Shown: piece after piece, positions 1 to 12,688 of the stretch
Layout: each line of letters starts with the position of its first letter
How positions within the stretch are numbered: position 1 is the stretch's first letter
From: Bolinopsis microptera
Lineage: Eukaryota; Ctenophora; Tentaculata; Lobata; Bolinopsidae
Direction: 5' to 3'
Length of the DNA: 64,000 nt
Assembly (NCBI RefSeq): GCF_026151205.1
Contig: NC_087074.1
Coordinates: 11,441,226-11,505,225 of the forward strand
Position numbers and translations under genes: made by a program
The notes under the pieces: generated by a model
What the model was told of the DNA's origin: nothing
The model's database searches: none
What the model saw: the letters and a program-made list of their open reading frames with translations, nothing else

Positions 1-1332
1 ATGAGAGGTATCACCCTTCTTTGGTACAATTATCACGATGCCTTTCAACCAGTCGTCAGGCACTGCTTCTGAATTCCAAACTTTAGAGAACAATTTCTCC
101 ATCCTATCCACAAGACCACTTGCCCCATACTTTAACTGCTCATTAGAGATTTCGTCAATCCCAGCACTTTTGTGATTCTTCAATTTTTTGAGACAGTTTA
201 AAATCTCAAGTCTTGTGGGGGGACCATCACCATCACCAAGATAAGGAAAGCATGGAACCACTTCAAGATGGTCCAGGTCAGACATATCCGCATTCGTGGG
301 AGGAGGGTTTAATAGCTCCGAAAAATGTTCTCCCCATCTCTCTCTCTGAGCAGAGGGATCAGCAATCAACTTCCCGGATTTGTCTCTTACAGCAGTTGAT
401 TTTCGATTCTTCTTACCAGACAGTGTTTTTATCCGTTGCCAGACTTCCCTTTGACGGCCATGGACAGCAGCTGTTTCCAGATCTGCTGCAACTCTAAGAG
501 CCCAATTCTCGTCGTCTTTCCTGCAGCTCTTTTTGACAAGTTTGTTGGCCCGAGAATACTCGCTCCTATTGTTGTTGTCATTAGGCGCCATTTGTTTAAT
601 CTTACTGCGTTCTGCAATAAGGGTTTTTGTCTCCTGAGACAAATGCTGCTGCTTTCTGCGCCGGGGGCGCTCACCCAGTACCTCCATAGACACTTCTTTA
701 ATAGTATCCTTAACTAATGTCCATTCTCCATCAAGATTCTCCTCCATTGGTAGGCAGCTAAAACGATTTTGAAGAGCAATGCAGTACTCTTCAACCTTGG
801 ACTGATCTCTAAGATTCTCAATTGCTGGAGATATCCTACGAGAGGCGTTCATTTTTTGAACTGCCATAAGTTTGACTCTAAATTGACCCCGAACCAAATA
901 ATGATCGGAGCCAATGTCTGCACCCCTGCATGATCTTACGTCAAGTAGAGAGTGACTCCACTTGGTAGAAATACAGACATGGTCAATCTGATTTACTGTG
1001 CGGCCATCTGGAGACTTCCAACTTCCTTTATGAATATCACGATGCTGGAAAAGCGTCCCACCGATTGTCAACTGATGTAATGCACAGAAATCTAATAGTC
1101 GAAGGCCGTTGTCATTTGATGAAACGTGAAGGGAATGCTTACCAATCACACCGGACCAAGCTGAGTTATCTTGGCCAATGCGAGCATTTAGATCTCCAAG
1201 TAAAAACTTCACGTCATGAGCTGGTAGTTCATCAAATGCCCCAGATAGCTGCTGATAAAAGTCATCCTTTACCCCGACTGCTGCATCCTCAGTTGGAGTA
1301 CTAGTAAAAATTCTTGTTTTCTTATTCGTACA
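1..1332 (-). mobile_element. 5'-truncated LINE fragment, endonuclease to start of reverse transcriptase
   Basis: An uninterrupted reading frame of about 440 codons runs off the left edge of the window; it is closed upstream by a stop at 1333-1335. Reading from about 1300 downwards it shows the C-terminal half of an exonuclease-endonuclease-phosphatase (APE-type) nuclease: LLGDLNARIGQ, then IGGTLFQHRDIHKG, DGRTVNQIDHV and GSDHYLVRGQ near 880-1230. A basic linker follows, and then the entry to a non-LTR reverse transcriptase (VPKKGDTS at positions 3-25). This order is typical of RTE/CR1-like LINEs whose proteins are often labelled craniofacial development protein 2-like. The nuclease N-terminus is missing, so this is a 5'-truncated copy, but the absence of stops suggests a young insertion. 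It lies downstream of the NADPH oxidase gene on the same strand. Confidence 0.85.
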
Positions 1333-2212
1333 TTAAGAAAGGAATCTTTCAATCAGACATTAGGGAGGGGAAGGTGATGTCCGCTTTAACATCAGGGTTC
1401 TATTATACAGGCCTAGCTGTAAAGCTATGATCTGGGATATTAACCTCATTAGCAGGTACAATCTAGGGCTTAGTACGACAATTAACCCCCATGTTATTAT
1501 ACTGAGATCAATTGACTCAGTGTAATTGCATGGGGGGTCAATTGTAAGCCGGGGGCTTACAATAGGCTAGGGGGGGGGGGGGTCATTTGTCGCCCACCCG
1601 CTTTAATCTCCCCGTCCCCAAAACTGCTTCCCTCTTAAATTCAGAGTTTCAAGACCATTCTCATAGTCATATACCTGGATTGACGAGTAAACTAGTACAG
1701 TAGGGAGTAAAACGAAAGATTAGTTGTCGTTGTAGCAGCTACAACGTAGCTTATTAGAAAGTTAACTTTGTAGCTTTTTAGAAAGTTCGGAGTAATCACT
1801 CAGGTATAGTATCTTACACATTTACTGATATATTATAATAATAAGCGATAAATAGGCATTTATTGCTCAATTGAGGTGAAGTTAAGTGTGTTAATTTCTC
1901 CACGGGCAGGTTCATCAGAGCTTTCCAAAGGTAGGTTTTAACCAGCCATCTCATTTCTGGAAGTTTTTGTAGCTTTTAATCAGATTAAGGAGGGGTAGGG
2001 GGGGTCCTACCTGTAAAGATATGATCTAGGATACTCACTTCATTAGCAGGCACATAGAGATTTCAGACAAATTCTATTGACTTATTGACATTCCTACTAT
2101 ACCTAGTAATATCGTATTTATTATATTCTTTGAAAGAAATAAAAAGATGTAATATCAATGTATATTCTTGTGGTTATTGTATAAATTCTATCTAAAGATT
2201 TTTCGCTGTCTC
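1333..2212. other. No gene seen
   Basis: AT-rich sequence with a G homopolymer near 1570-1581. No coding exon, RNA gene or clear transposon end could be recognised on either strand. Confidence 0.5.
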
Positions 2213-2575
2213 AGGTTTTCTTAAATTTTGTCTCAGGATTTTTCGCTGTCTCAGGTTTTCTTAAATTTTGTCTCAGGATTTTTTGCTGTCTCGGGATTTC
2301 TTAAATTTTGTCTCAGGATTTTTCGCTGTCTCAGGTTTTCTTAAATTTTGTCTCAGGATTTTTTGCTGTCTCGGGATTTCTTAAATTTTGTCTCAGGTTT
2401 TTTCGCGCGTCTCAGGTTTCTTAAATTTTGTCTCAGGTTTTTTCGCTGTCTTGGGATTTCTTAAATTTTGTCTCAGGTTTTTTCGCTGTCTCGGGATTTC
2501 TTAAATTTTGTCTCAGGATTTTTCGCTGTCTCAGAATTGCTTAAATTTTGTCTTAGGATTATTCTGCTGTCTTAA
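2213..2575. repeat. 40-bp minisatellite, about 9 copies
   Basis: The unit starts TTAAATTTTGTCTCAGGATT and recurs at 2221, 2261, 2301, 2341, 2381, 2421, 2461, 2501 and 2541, an exact 40-bp period with point changes. Each unit itself holds two TCTCAGG-type half units, so the array probably grew from a ~20-bp ancestor. It has no coding potential. Confidence 0.9.
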
Positions 2576-3629
2576 CTTTTGCACCTGTGTCTCAGGAATT
2601 TTTGCAAATCTAATCCTAAGATACGAGGCTGGGGGAGGCCTTTATAAATAAACTAACTTGCTGATTCTCTCGTAAGCTCGTGATTACGTGTTTTCTGCCC
2701 AAATTTCAAGTGTGTTATTTAACATAATAGGATATGGGATATATGATAGTTAGCATATTGTTATTTATAACTTAATAAAGTGGTCATAATTTTACCAATT
2801 ACTGTTCTCCGAATGAGATAAAATCACATTCTTTCACTGAAGGCAGAGTTATATAATCATATTGGCGATAGCGGATTGCAAAATAGCTAACTATAATTTA
2901 GAAATATTGCATATTTTGTAATAGACATCATGGAGACAAGCCATTTTCAGCTACTAAAGGTTGAAATAATTATCGATTGAAAACTGATGTTTATACAAAA
3001 TATCTTGAACATAAGCAGTAAGGTATTTTACCAAACAAACCCAAAACTTTTTTGGTTCAATATTTATTTTGCAGAGTTTACACAATATGTGCATTGTGCA
3101 ATGTGCATTGTGCTTCATAGTTTGTTGGTGAGGCCAATTTTTAGCGTTTACCCTCATAAAAATTTGAATTAGTATTGGGCTTAGAACCAAGAAGGAAAAT
3201 TTTTTACAATTTACATTACTTTTTAAATATTAATTTAGAAGCAAATAGTTGTATTACTTTTGACTTTTCAGTTTTGCATTACTTCGTTAGTAATGACTAT
3301 GATTTGTTTCAAACAGGTGCAATACTTAAATGTGTCATCTCACAACTCTCTTTCGAATAAAACATTTCAGCAAGGCCAAAAAATAATTCATCATATAATA
3401 TATAATAAATAAATAAATAATTAAACAAGTGCTTCTAAACTCACCATTTAAAGAAAATGTCAATATAAGACCCAAAACCAGTGGCTCACGACATGAAGTT
3501 ATGGGTCGAAATCAAAGAGTGAGAAAATAGTCTGTTCAAATCATTTCTGGCAGAAATCGGCCACAGTATTACGTAATTTACCTTTTGATAATCTCAACGA
3601 GATACTATTTAAAGATTATTATATGCTAA
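2576..3629. other. No gene seen; would be expected to hold the missing NOX 3' exons
   Basis: AT-rich sequence. I looked on the minus strand for the terminal NADPH oxidase exons (a TGWD-like segment and the terminal CGP...F segment) and found none. Short open frames here have no recognisable features. Confidence 0.4.
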
Positions 3630-3960
3630 TTATGTTAAATTTGCTAATTTTTCTAATTATAATGATTTTGCTAATTATAAAGATTTTTTTAGTTATACTA
3701 ATTTTGCTAATTATACTAATTTTGCTAATTATACTAATTTTGTTAATTATACTAATTTTGCTAATTATACTAATTTTGCTAATTATACTAATTTTGCTAA
3801 TTATACTAATTTTGCTAATTATACTAATTTTGTTAATTATACTAATTTTGTTAATTATACTAATTTTGCTAATTATACTAATCATACTGATCATACTAAT
3901 TATGATAATTATACTTGTTATACTAATTATACTAATTGCATTAACTAGGTATACTAATTG
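3630..3960. repeat. 18-bp AT-rich minisatellite
   Basis: Repeats of ACTAATTTTGCTAATTAT with TTTTGTTA variants. The unit is a multiple of three, so both strands stay open and give spurious Leu/Ile- and Ile/Ser/Lys-rich frames. Coding is not supported. Confidence 0.9.
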
Positions 3961-4023
3961 CATTAATTACACATTTAGATACTTATTATACTAATTTAAA
4001 TTCTAATTATACTGTTTACTCAC

Positions 4024-7000
4024 CACACTGATTTTAATATGGATGCATACGGTGTTACTCCGACTCCAGCTCCAATTAAAACCGTAGTCTTGTACTTGAA
4101 TATGTCCTGAGATCATATAATGTAAGGTGAAACTCACAGGTCTCTCGTGAATAACAGCTGATACATTCTTATCAATTATTCTTTGGTTGACTGGTTGGGC
4201 TATGAGTTCATTATAGGATATACAGCAAGTTGAGTTTGCACAGAAAATGTGCAACTAACGTCTGATGGTGTCCCATAAGGTCCATCAACAGCTATCTTAA
4301 AGTTCAGCTCTGCTCTCTTTCCCTCTTTGGTAGTCTTGTCTTTAGAATGACCGGCTACAGCTTTCAGTAGGGAAGCTGTATAAATGGTTGGGTTAGACAA
4401 TATATTTAGTTTTCTTCAAACTAAGTCGACAAACTAAGTCGACGAACTAAATTTGTAGCTTGTGTGTTGATAACAGTTGCTCTCTTATCAGTAAAATCGT
4501 TTAATTGCACTGCGACCACCGTGTAGCCTTGTAATACAAGTTAAGTACATGATGGAGGACACAGATTTACTGCAGCGTTTATCAGGACACTCTATATTTT
4601 TCAACGAAGCGAATGAGGATTTCAACGCTTTAATTTCGAATGTTGCAGAAGCCACGAACTGTGAAAATAAAATAAGGTTTTCAGTTGAAAAGTTTGAAAA
4701 GCCAGTCAAGAAGGTTTTATCAAATTTGATGTATAATATGTACTATCAGTTGAATTCTGTCGTCGGAGAAACTCTGAATGCAATGAAAGATGTTGCTCAG
4801 GAATTGATGAGTTTTCTCATCCGATCACAAGAGTCGGTTATCAAACTGCAGAGGGAACTTCTTGAAGCCAATCAGTTGGAATCCGTTCAGACCGCAATAA
4901 AATCTACTGTTCAGGACATTGTTCAAGCTGAGATCAAGTCATACAGTCAAGCTGTGTTAAAAGCCTCGCCGAACACTACAATAACGGAGGAGAGCCTGAA
5001 AAAAGTTGTGCAGAAGGCTATGTCAGAAGAGGATCGCAGCAGGAATGTTCTTATTTTTGGTTTAAAGGAGACAGATGAAGAGAAACTATCAGACAAAGTA
5101 GACGAACTGTTTGAACAGATTGAAGTGAAACCCCACTTTGAAGCTGTAAGGATTGGAAGGAAATCAGCTGACAAGACCAGACCTGTCAAAATTTTGTTAT
5201 CAAATTCGAATACTGTACATCAGATTTTATCAAAATCGAAAAACCTGAAACTGAGTGAGCACCACAAAACTGTGTTCATTTCACCAGATCGGTCACCTGA
5301 GGAGCAAGCCGGACATCATCTGCTCGTTTTGGAGATGAAAGAGAAGGCAAAGAAGGATTTTTTCTTGTGTGTGACTTAACGGGTGATACTCGTAAATTTT
5401 GTGTTCTAATTATATAAGACCGTCGACGAGTCTAACTCGGCGCACGTCTTGGTAGTTTATAAACCTTAGGTGTGACACAATTTTTTATCTTTTATTGTCA
5501 AATAAAGTACATTGGTTCTTAAATTTTTATGAGATCCCCAGTTTATATATTTTAAATAAAAACTTTCTGCTCTGAGGAGGAGAGAAAGTTTTTGTGGAGA
5601 GCCGCTCAGACATGGGCACCGTATTGTGTAAATTATTTAGGTATATTTTATGCAATATCTTTGTCGCATACGAGCGGGGTAGTAAATATTGTGTTTCGTT
5701 TCGTTTCGTTTCGTATGTCTCCAAAAACTGAACGAAAGCTTAAAAAGATAAACTGGAGAGAACAGGACATATTAATACACAACAATACAATTTACTACTA
5801 ACACCAGGTAAACATCCTGGTAATAACTCACCTGTCCAGTCACCCGATTTCCTGATATGCACGGAGAGATAGTCCTCTTCAGGAGCTGAAGTTAGGGTGA
5901 AGGGATGCCACTCAAATATAGACAACTCACTACATTGCAGGAACACGTACTGGAGAGGGTGTGGTGGGTTTTTATTTGTATCGAGAGGTCTGATTATATT
6001 GACATGACTTGGCAGCAGTTTAGGAACTGTTAAAATAGCTTTAATAATTAGGATTGAGTATTAATCATTTATTCTGTATGAACTATAACCATATTAACAT
6101 GAATTAACTATAGATGTGACTAGTAGATTCTTCACCACTTTGACTACGCGTCATGTTGTGCTGTATTTCTCACCTGGCCAGCATGCTGTTTCCAGCCCTT
6201 CTTCCTCATCCGTAGTTCCAGACAAGGTCCAGGATGCTCAATAGCCTTGTACACAACCGCCGGGTTGAACCGCCTTGACCACCGTACAATCCGGTCAATA
6301 GTGTATATTATCAGGGGCACACCGACCCACCAATACGACTGAAGATTTTATGTAAGAGAAGAATAAATTTCTCTGTGAAGAAAATATACAACATTAATCT
6401 CATTACAGCATCTTTAAAATAATTAAATGTGACAAGGAGTTCAAGGATCAATAATTAGTGAGATGAGGAACAATCGAAAAATTATCAGACACACCAGTCA
6501 TTGAGTCACGACGAGACTAATATTTCCAAAAGAGCCAGACCACAGTTAAACCAACCTTGGAGTAGTTGACATAGCCAGGACCCTTAAAAGCTAAATCTTT
6601 ACAGATGGTGGTCCCCGGAAGACTAGACACTGTTTTGTCGTAAGTGTCACAGAGGTAATTACACCACTCCTTGCCCTCCCCAATCATACACTCTGGTCCT
6701 TGCAGTGATTTTATCATCTGACTGAATATAATTGTGTCAATAAAATTATAATATTATGAGAATTACCATTGATAATATGAGTAATACCATTATTATTATG
6801 ATATTGTTTCATTGGGTTCATTTGACGAAATAGAACTAGAAGCAACAACATTTTGTTGACAAGAACCCGATAACATCAATTAATTACTGTTTGCATTTCT
6901 AACCCAGAAGCGTGAACAAGAAGGCAGATGAAGAAGACGATAAAGAGATGGTGCGTGAACCAGAACACCTCAAAGAAAGATCTTCGAACTATCTTTATAG

Positions 7001-10000
7001 ATGAGGTGACCATGAGAAAGAGACAGATGTCTATTATCACACCCGTCAATCCACCCACTGAAAATTAGACACTAGACAGGTTAAGAGTGTTGATACGTAT
7101 TATTATGTGTTATAATCAGCACTTCTTGACAAAGCTGAAGGTTATAATCACTACCAACATTAAGGTTTGAGATTAAACTGCACTAATATAATGATATAAA
7201 AACAATAAATGTTCAAAGCTTTTCAAAAGCATATTCTCCGACCGATTTAGCTACACGAAAGAATGTAACAGGAAGGAACAATTCGTCGAATATTGGCCAC
7301 GAGAAACTAGTATTAATGTAACCAGCAACATCATTTTCAGCGGGACGGGCACAATAAACACGATCCTTGGAGCACTTGCAACTTACCTGTTCCAAACAGA
7401 ACGGTATACACCGTCTAAAAGTGGTTGTAGTCAATTAAAAATCTATAGATATCATTCAGTTACCTGCTAACAGTATGCCAAATGCTTATTAATTTTCATT
7501 TGCTTGATTCTCACTATTTCTCAAATTTTGAAAAATAGTTAAATGATAAAATATGATATAATAGCAATGATTGGATTTGTAATAATAAAACTCACATCTT
7601 TCTTATCCACGAAAGACGACTTTGCTAGCTCGTCAGTAGTGGTGCCATTGAGCACTATCCTCTCCAGGGAAAAGAAGGAGATCGCAAACTCCACATTAAA
7701 GGTGTGTGCAAGAGTGTGTATTACTGAAAAATAATAATTGCACCGAATGGGAAATTAAAGCCAAGATTAGATTCTTCTCAATAAAATGTAACTATGAAAT
7801 TAAACCACATAAAAACTTTTAAACATTTGCTGACCTGTATGAAGAACAATAGACCAAGCACATAATTTGTGAAGTGACAGATTGTGATTTATCAGCCTTC
7901 TTATGACCCTTGGGCAATACTGAAATGTATAAGGCTACAGTAAATGGCTACAGTCAATGGATAGAGTAAATGGCTATTGGCAAGGTAGTTCATATTGCGA
8001 TAGTATGGTGTCTTTTAACTGATGTAACAGCATAATCAATCAAAGAACTAAGACATTGTAAGAAATATAAATTAGGGAATTGGGATCAACGTTGGCAAAT
8101 AACCTGCACAATTTGTCAATTGAGTCAGTAATTTTGACTAACCGGACTGTTGTGAATAAGGGAGAGGAAGTTTCTGCAGACGCACAACACGATTAGTGCG
8201 CAGTTCAAGTTAAGACATGCTGCAGATCCTCTTGCAAATGGCAAGCCTGCCTGGTTAATGAAGAGGAAAAATGGAAATCCCATAACATGTTTTTAGAAAA
8301 TGGTTCATATTATATAATATACAGTAAAACCCCTATTTACCGCACCCCGATTTACTGCGCCCCGATTTACTGCATGTATTTACTTTCCCCCAAATTATTC
8401 TTCACAATTCACTTAAAAATTTGTTCAACAATTTCGATCTTTTTTCGGACAGTTTGGTCAGAATTTTTCGACAATTTCAGTTTTTTGTACGAGGGTCGCC
8501 CTAAAGACATAATTTATGATATTATTATCTGTCCAGGTCTGATTATTTCTTTAAAATATCATCCGATTCCAATGCAAAGTGTTTGGCAACTCAAGTGGAA
8601 TGAAGCCGCTCTTCAGAATTTGAATCACTTAGACGTTCACGTTTAGAGGAGGGTGATTATCACTAAGATGTAGTGGACTTTATTGACGTGATCCCTTATT
8701 ATAGTATTAATACTGAGGATGCGACCCCTTACGCAAGCTCATTAGCTCACTTCAAGGTGTGTTTGTTAGCTCATGTGCTCGAATCACATACTTTTAATCA
8801 GAATGTGTTCTCATATTACCCCTTAACTCCTCTCATGCTTTCTACAATACTTCGCTCTGTCAGGGTACAAGAAGGATCGGCACTACAGGAGCAATAATAT
8901 GTGATTCGATATGAATTTACTGATCATACAATTTTAGGACACGTGATATTCACATGTTCTAATAATACCATGTACCATATAATACAAAGGCAGCAAGAAT
9001 TGCTTATAAAATATCACATCTATAGATTTTAGGCCTTATCCACCCGTTTTAGACCTTAAAAACCAAAACCCCCGATTTACTGCAAACCCCAATTTACTTA
9101 AAACCCTGATTTACCTCAAACCCCGATTTACCGCAAACTCTGATTTACCGTAAACCCCGATTTACTGCGGGTATTTGCTTTCCCCAAAGTCTGCGGTAAA
9201 TCGGGGTTTTACTGTATATAATAGTTCTAAGTAGTTACATTGAAATTACACTACATGTGCCCAGTCTATTATTGCTATCTCTATTTTAATAACACAAAAT
9301 AATAGAATAACTTACTCCAATGATCTTCCTTAGGTATGTATACTTTGTCAGCGTGTCGTACTGGTAGTAATCGTATGCAAACAAGAATATGTTTAGAGCG
9401 AGCCAGATTAACTGAAAAATCATAAATGATTAAGGTTGTGTAGAAGAAGATATTTGATAAGGAAAGAAAACTAATAAATTTTCAAAGTTGATTGAGTTAA
9501 GGGGGTCTTATTAAAATTATCTCGATATCAACTTTATAGTTGTTTCTAATAAAAAGAGTGATATCTATCAGCTGCTTTTGGTCCCATGGAAAAATATTGT
9601 TCCTAGCCGATATTATCGCTGGTGAAAGGTCAGCGCTTATGTGTAATTGTATTGCGCGAGCGATTTTCAATCGTGCGTTCTGAAAATAAAGTCGATTTTT
9701 GTCAATTTTTAGAGGTCCAAGATTTTCAAAATCGAATTAAAAATCTTTAAAGGCCTATCTCAAAATTCTGGCCCTAGAGTTTTCTTCTAGCTGATCCAAA
9801 GAACATATCCTGAAAGTGTGAGGGTGATTGCTCAAAAAATGTAGGAGAAGATAGATTTACACAAAATACAATTACACAAAAGCACTGACCTTTGACCGGC
9901 AATAATTTCGGCTAGGAACAATATTTTTCCATGGGACCAAAAGCAGCTGACAGATATCACTCTCATCCATCAGAACTAACTATAAAGTCGATTTCTTAAG

Positions 10001-10079
10001 AAGCTAGAAAACTTACCAAAAAAATAGTCTTTGGACCATGGGCATAGAACAGAAATTTGAGCTGTTTTGTAGAAAGCAT
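4024..10079 (-). CDS. NOX2-like NADPH oxidase (C-terminus not in window)
   Basis: Exons in transcript order: 10017-10079, 9316-9411, 8143-8250, 7835-7919, 7596-7723, 7387-7414, 6904-7057, 6556-6721, 6174-6338, 5832-5949, 4260-4375, 4024-4106. All junctions are GT-AG and all phases agree, giving 436 codons. The family moves electrons from cytosolic NADPH through FAD and two haems to oxygen across a membrane, making superoxide. Haem histidine pairs are visible with family spacing: H106/H120 (14 apart) and H205/H218 in [18 protein letters not shown] (13 apart). The FAD motif is [12 protein letters not shown] and the NADPH motif [18 protein letters not shown]. There are no EF hands, so it is the NOX1-4 type rather than NOX5/DUOX. 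Start is ATG at 10079 ([17 protein letters not shown]). The length up to SVW matches NOX2 closely, so no internal exon seems missing. The terminal ~130 residues were not found between 4023 and 1. Introns carry three mobile elements. Confidence 0.93.
4549..5379 (+). mobile_element. LINE ORF1-like protein (276 aa) in a NOX intron
   Basis: An open frame lies antisense within the NOX intron 4376-5831. It has a coiled-coil-like N-terminal half, then a conserved block beginning [20 protein letters not shown], with [19 protein letters not shown] and [12 protein letters not shown]. This block is the RRM-like nucleic-acid-binding region I associate with ORF1 proteins of CR1-type LINEs in cnidarians and other invertebrates. 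It stops soon after [10 protein letters not shown], where related proteins continue, so the copy is probably 3'-truncated. No reverse transcriptase follows. An AATAAA lies about 120 bp downstream (near 5500). Confidence 0.65.
8322..9214. mobile_element. Non-autonomous TA-flanked TIR transposon (Tc1/mariner/pogo-like)
   Basis: The element begins CAGTAAAACCCCTATTTACC and ends with the inverted form GGTAAATCGGGGTTTTACTG. Both ends are flanked by TA (8320-8321 and 9215-9216), the target duplication of the Tc1/mariner superfamily. Extra CCCCGATTTAC subrepeats are stacked inside each end. Internal open frames of 119 and 74 codons show no transposase motif. It sits in the third-to-second exon intron of the NOX gene. 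Confidence 0.8.
9531..9990. mobile_element. MITE with ~110-bp terminal inverted repeats
   Basis: The segment starting near TCGATATCAACTTTATAGTT is repeated in inverted orientation at the right end. The shared core includes AGCTGCTTTTGGTCCCATGG and AAAATATTGTTCCTAGCCGA at both ends. The inner spacer is about 230 bp and non-coding. It occupies most of the first NOX intron. Exact ends and target duplication are uncertain. Confidence 0.75.
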
Positions 10080-11137
10080 TCTTGACTCTGTTGCTGTACT
10101 TAAATTACCTCTCACAGAGCTCAAGCCATTAAACTGTAAATATGAATTTAAATTAGGTTGTTTAGTTGTGTTTTATTTTCTGCAGTTAAGTGCTCATAGA
10201 GTCAGTCATCATTGCCCTCAATTATTTTCCTCTCATTTTAGTCATATTTAAATATTCTTTGGTTCTACTTCATCGCTCATACTCATGTATGATCGCTATC
10301 ATCAGAACCCTGTATTAGGAGCTGCATGATAAAATCAAACTTTCTCGTTTTGTACCATTGTTTTCTGGAGAACATGACCTTTTTCACAATACTAAATTTG
10401 TATTTTTGGAATAATTAGTGAGTTTCATTTTAGTGCCATATTTAATGACACGCTTTTGAGTTTTGGAGCTACAAAAGCAGCTAATTTGAGCTGTGCCATA
10501 ATGTCTGCTGATTGGATATGCTTAAACTTTTTTCAAAGTTTCCTTTTAAGTGTTTGAATGTTCGGTTAAAATTTTGTTACAATTGGAACAATTGAACAAA
10601 AATTCAATTTTATGCCATTTATTACAGAGTACCTCCTACCTGTATTCAAAAATGTTTCAAGTTGTGTAAATTGTGTATAATCATGTATAATGCGCCAAGA
10701 TTTGGAAGACTGTCCATAAAATGTATCAATCAATGAAACAAGAAATTTCAATGAAACAAGAAATTCAATTTTTAGCAAATTTTACAGAATAATAATATGT
10801 AAAACGATTCATAAAAATATAATGCTCATTTGAATTTGGTGTATGAGTTTTTGTCCTTGACTACCAGTTTAATTGTGAAAGGACAGGTAACTTTAGAAAA
10901 ACAAAATTTAGTAAAACAAAATTTAAATTAACGGGGCAAGGAATGTGCATGCCTGAAAGCTTTTGCACACACCGATACGCTAGTTCAGTTTAGATTTTAG
11001 AGACAATGCTCATATTAGGACCAAAAGAAAATTGTAAGCAGACATTAGGGGTTCTGTTTCTCTTAAAAAAATTGTTTCTCTGTTTATAGTTGTTATGAAT
11101 GTAATTACTGTGGGTTGTAGTCTTGAACACAATTATA
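10080..11137. other. NOX 5' flank; no gene seen
   Basis: AT-rich sequence upstream of the NOX start. The NOX promoter must lie here, but I see no certain TATA box or initiator. Short open frames on both strands are repetitive or featureless. Confidence 0.4.
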
Positions 11138-11903
11138 CAGGGTGGGCCAAAAGTCAGTACCCATACGTTGGCCTTAATAGCTCCGCCGTGTTTTATATTT
11201 GAGAGCTGTTGCTTTGCAGATGGCATACTGTACTTACTGGTTCGAGGATTCCGTCGTCAAAATTTGAAAATTCGTATATTTTAGACCACGCCCATCCAAT
11301 ATTAAAACACCTATATTGTTTTCTCTGAACATGCTGACGCCTAATTTTTTCAGAGACGGTAGATTATCAAATGTTGCATATGATCTGAAAACATGAGGCA
11401 AAACAGATTAGAAATGACGAAGTTATCAAGCATTTTCTGTATCTCGTTAACAATATTGACTGGGTGATTATGTGACACCGTGACACGACACCTTAATTGG
11501 GCACCCTTAACAATTCTCATAATGTTTAACGGGGTAGTTAACGGGGGCACCTTATCACGTGATTAGGTAAACCAATCACCTGATCACACGTAATGAATAA
11601 ACTCGTTATGCTTCATATCTCGGTAATCTGAGAAGCCACAGTTCTAATTCTTTCAGGACAAACGTAATTCGAATGGCCAAACACAATTCAATAACATTTA
11701 GCTTGATCCGACTATCCAAACTATCAAATAAATGTGAAAATGAACCTCCATTTGAAAAAAATGAACGCGAATATTTTTCGAGTTGACAAATTCCTCGAAC
11801 CAGTGGTGGTACTAAGTCATACCAGAAAGAAGTATTTAAATTGGGCACTCAGTGACTGAGCTATAAAGGCCAACGTATGGGTACTGACTTTTGGCCCACC
11901 CTG
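11138..11903. mobile_element. Mariner-like non-autonomous element, long perfect TIRs
   Basis: The left end CAGGGTGGGCCAAAAGTCAG is matched by an inverted right end CTGACTTTTGGCCCACCCTG, and the match continues through CCCATACGTTGGCC (about 35 bp). TA dinucleotides flank both sides (11136-11137 and 11904-11905). At 766 bp it is too short for a complete transposase, and its internal frames of 66 and 80 codons show no catalytic triad context. Confidence 0.85.
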
Positions 11904-12111
11904 TAGTATGATGAAATATAAATATGACCTTATTAGTCACGTGCTATACCATATGCGAGTTTTAAACTTTTATTTAACAGTCTATGGTCTATAACTCTTA
12001 GGCACATTGTTTTCTATTTGGTGTGAAAATATAACATATAAGTTAGAGCAGACGTAATCCCGCTGAGTTATGGCTGTTATTGACATTTATAATGAACGCG
12101 CGGCACAGGAA

Positions 12112-12688
12112 GACCAAAGTGCAAAGAAACTGCTGCTAACTGCTACTCAATGCCTATAACTGCTAATAACTGCTGCTAACTGCTACTAACTGCTACTAAC
12201 TGCTGCAATCGCGCCCACGCATTGCGCGCGCCATTTTCAGCAGTTAGTAACAGTTTGCAGCAGTTTTCAGCATGCAGCAGTTGCGCGCGGCGTGTGTTGC
12301 GCAGTAAAGACACATAAAACTGCAGCAAACTGCTGCAAACTGCTACTAACTGCTACTAACTGATACTAACTGCTACAAAACGCGCGCTCAATGCGTGGGT
12401 GCGATTGCAGCTAGTAGCAGTGCAGTTATTTGTAGTTAGTCGCAGTTGTCAGCTTACCTGGGGACCTCAGGCTATCATGTTCATAAACATAGAATAGAGA
12501 TTCGGCGGAATGACAGGCTGAGCGCGGCCCAGTAATTTGCAGCAGTTTCACATAGCGCTTGTTTCGGCGGATGCGCGCTACTGCAAGCGAGAGGGCTCTG
12601 GTTAGAGCAATGCAGCAGTTAGCAGCAGTTAGTATGTAGTAGCAGTGAGTACCTTAGCAGTTATCAGCAGTTTCTTTGCACTTTGGTC
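12112..12688. mobile_element. Hairpin element made of CTGCTAACTG repeats
   Basis: A 24-bp end (GACCAAAGTGCAAAGAAACT then GCTG) at 12112-12135 is exactly inverted at 12665-12688. Between them, AACTGCTACTAACTGCTGC-type units run in one direction in the left part and as the complement (GCAGTTAGTAGCAG) to the right. The single strand could fold into a very long hairpin. GC-rich islands (GCGCGC) interrupt the array. No coding frame. Confidence 0.7.

Noticed and set aside
2213-2575. Regular 40-bp repeats as a possible CRISPR array
   Set aside because: The repeats are contiguous with no unique spacers and the genome is eukaryotic. The same applies to the arrays at 13.2, 17.2, 23.5 and 27.0 kb.
3619-3994. 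Leu/Ile-rich and Ile/Ser/Lys-rich frames on both strands
   Set aside because: They translate an 18-bp AT-rich minisatellite; the apparent membrane protein is an artefact.
7213-7434. 73-codon minus-strand frame as a NOX exon
   Set aside because: Only the 28-bp stretch 7387-7414, in a different frame, fits NOX (TVYTVLFGT before GGLTG) with correct splice sites and phase.
8287-8897. Frames of 119 and 74 codons as a transposase
   Set aside because: They lie inside the TA-flanked element but show neither a DD(E/D) context nor a helix-turn-helix that I could recognise.
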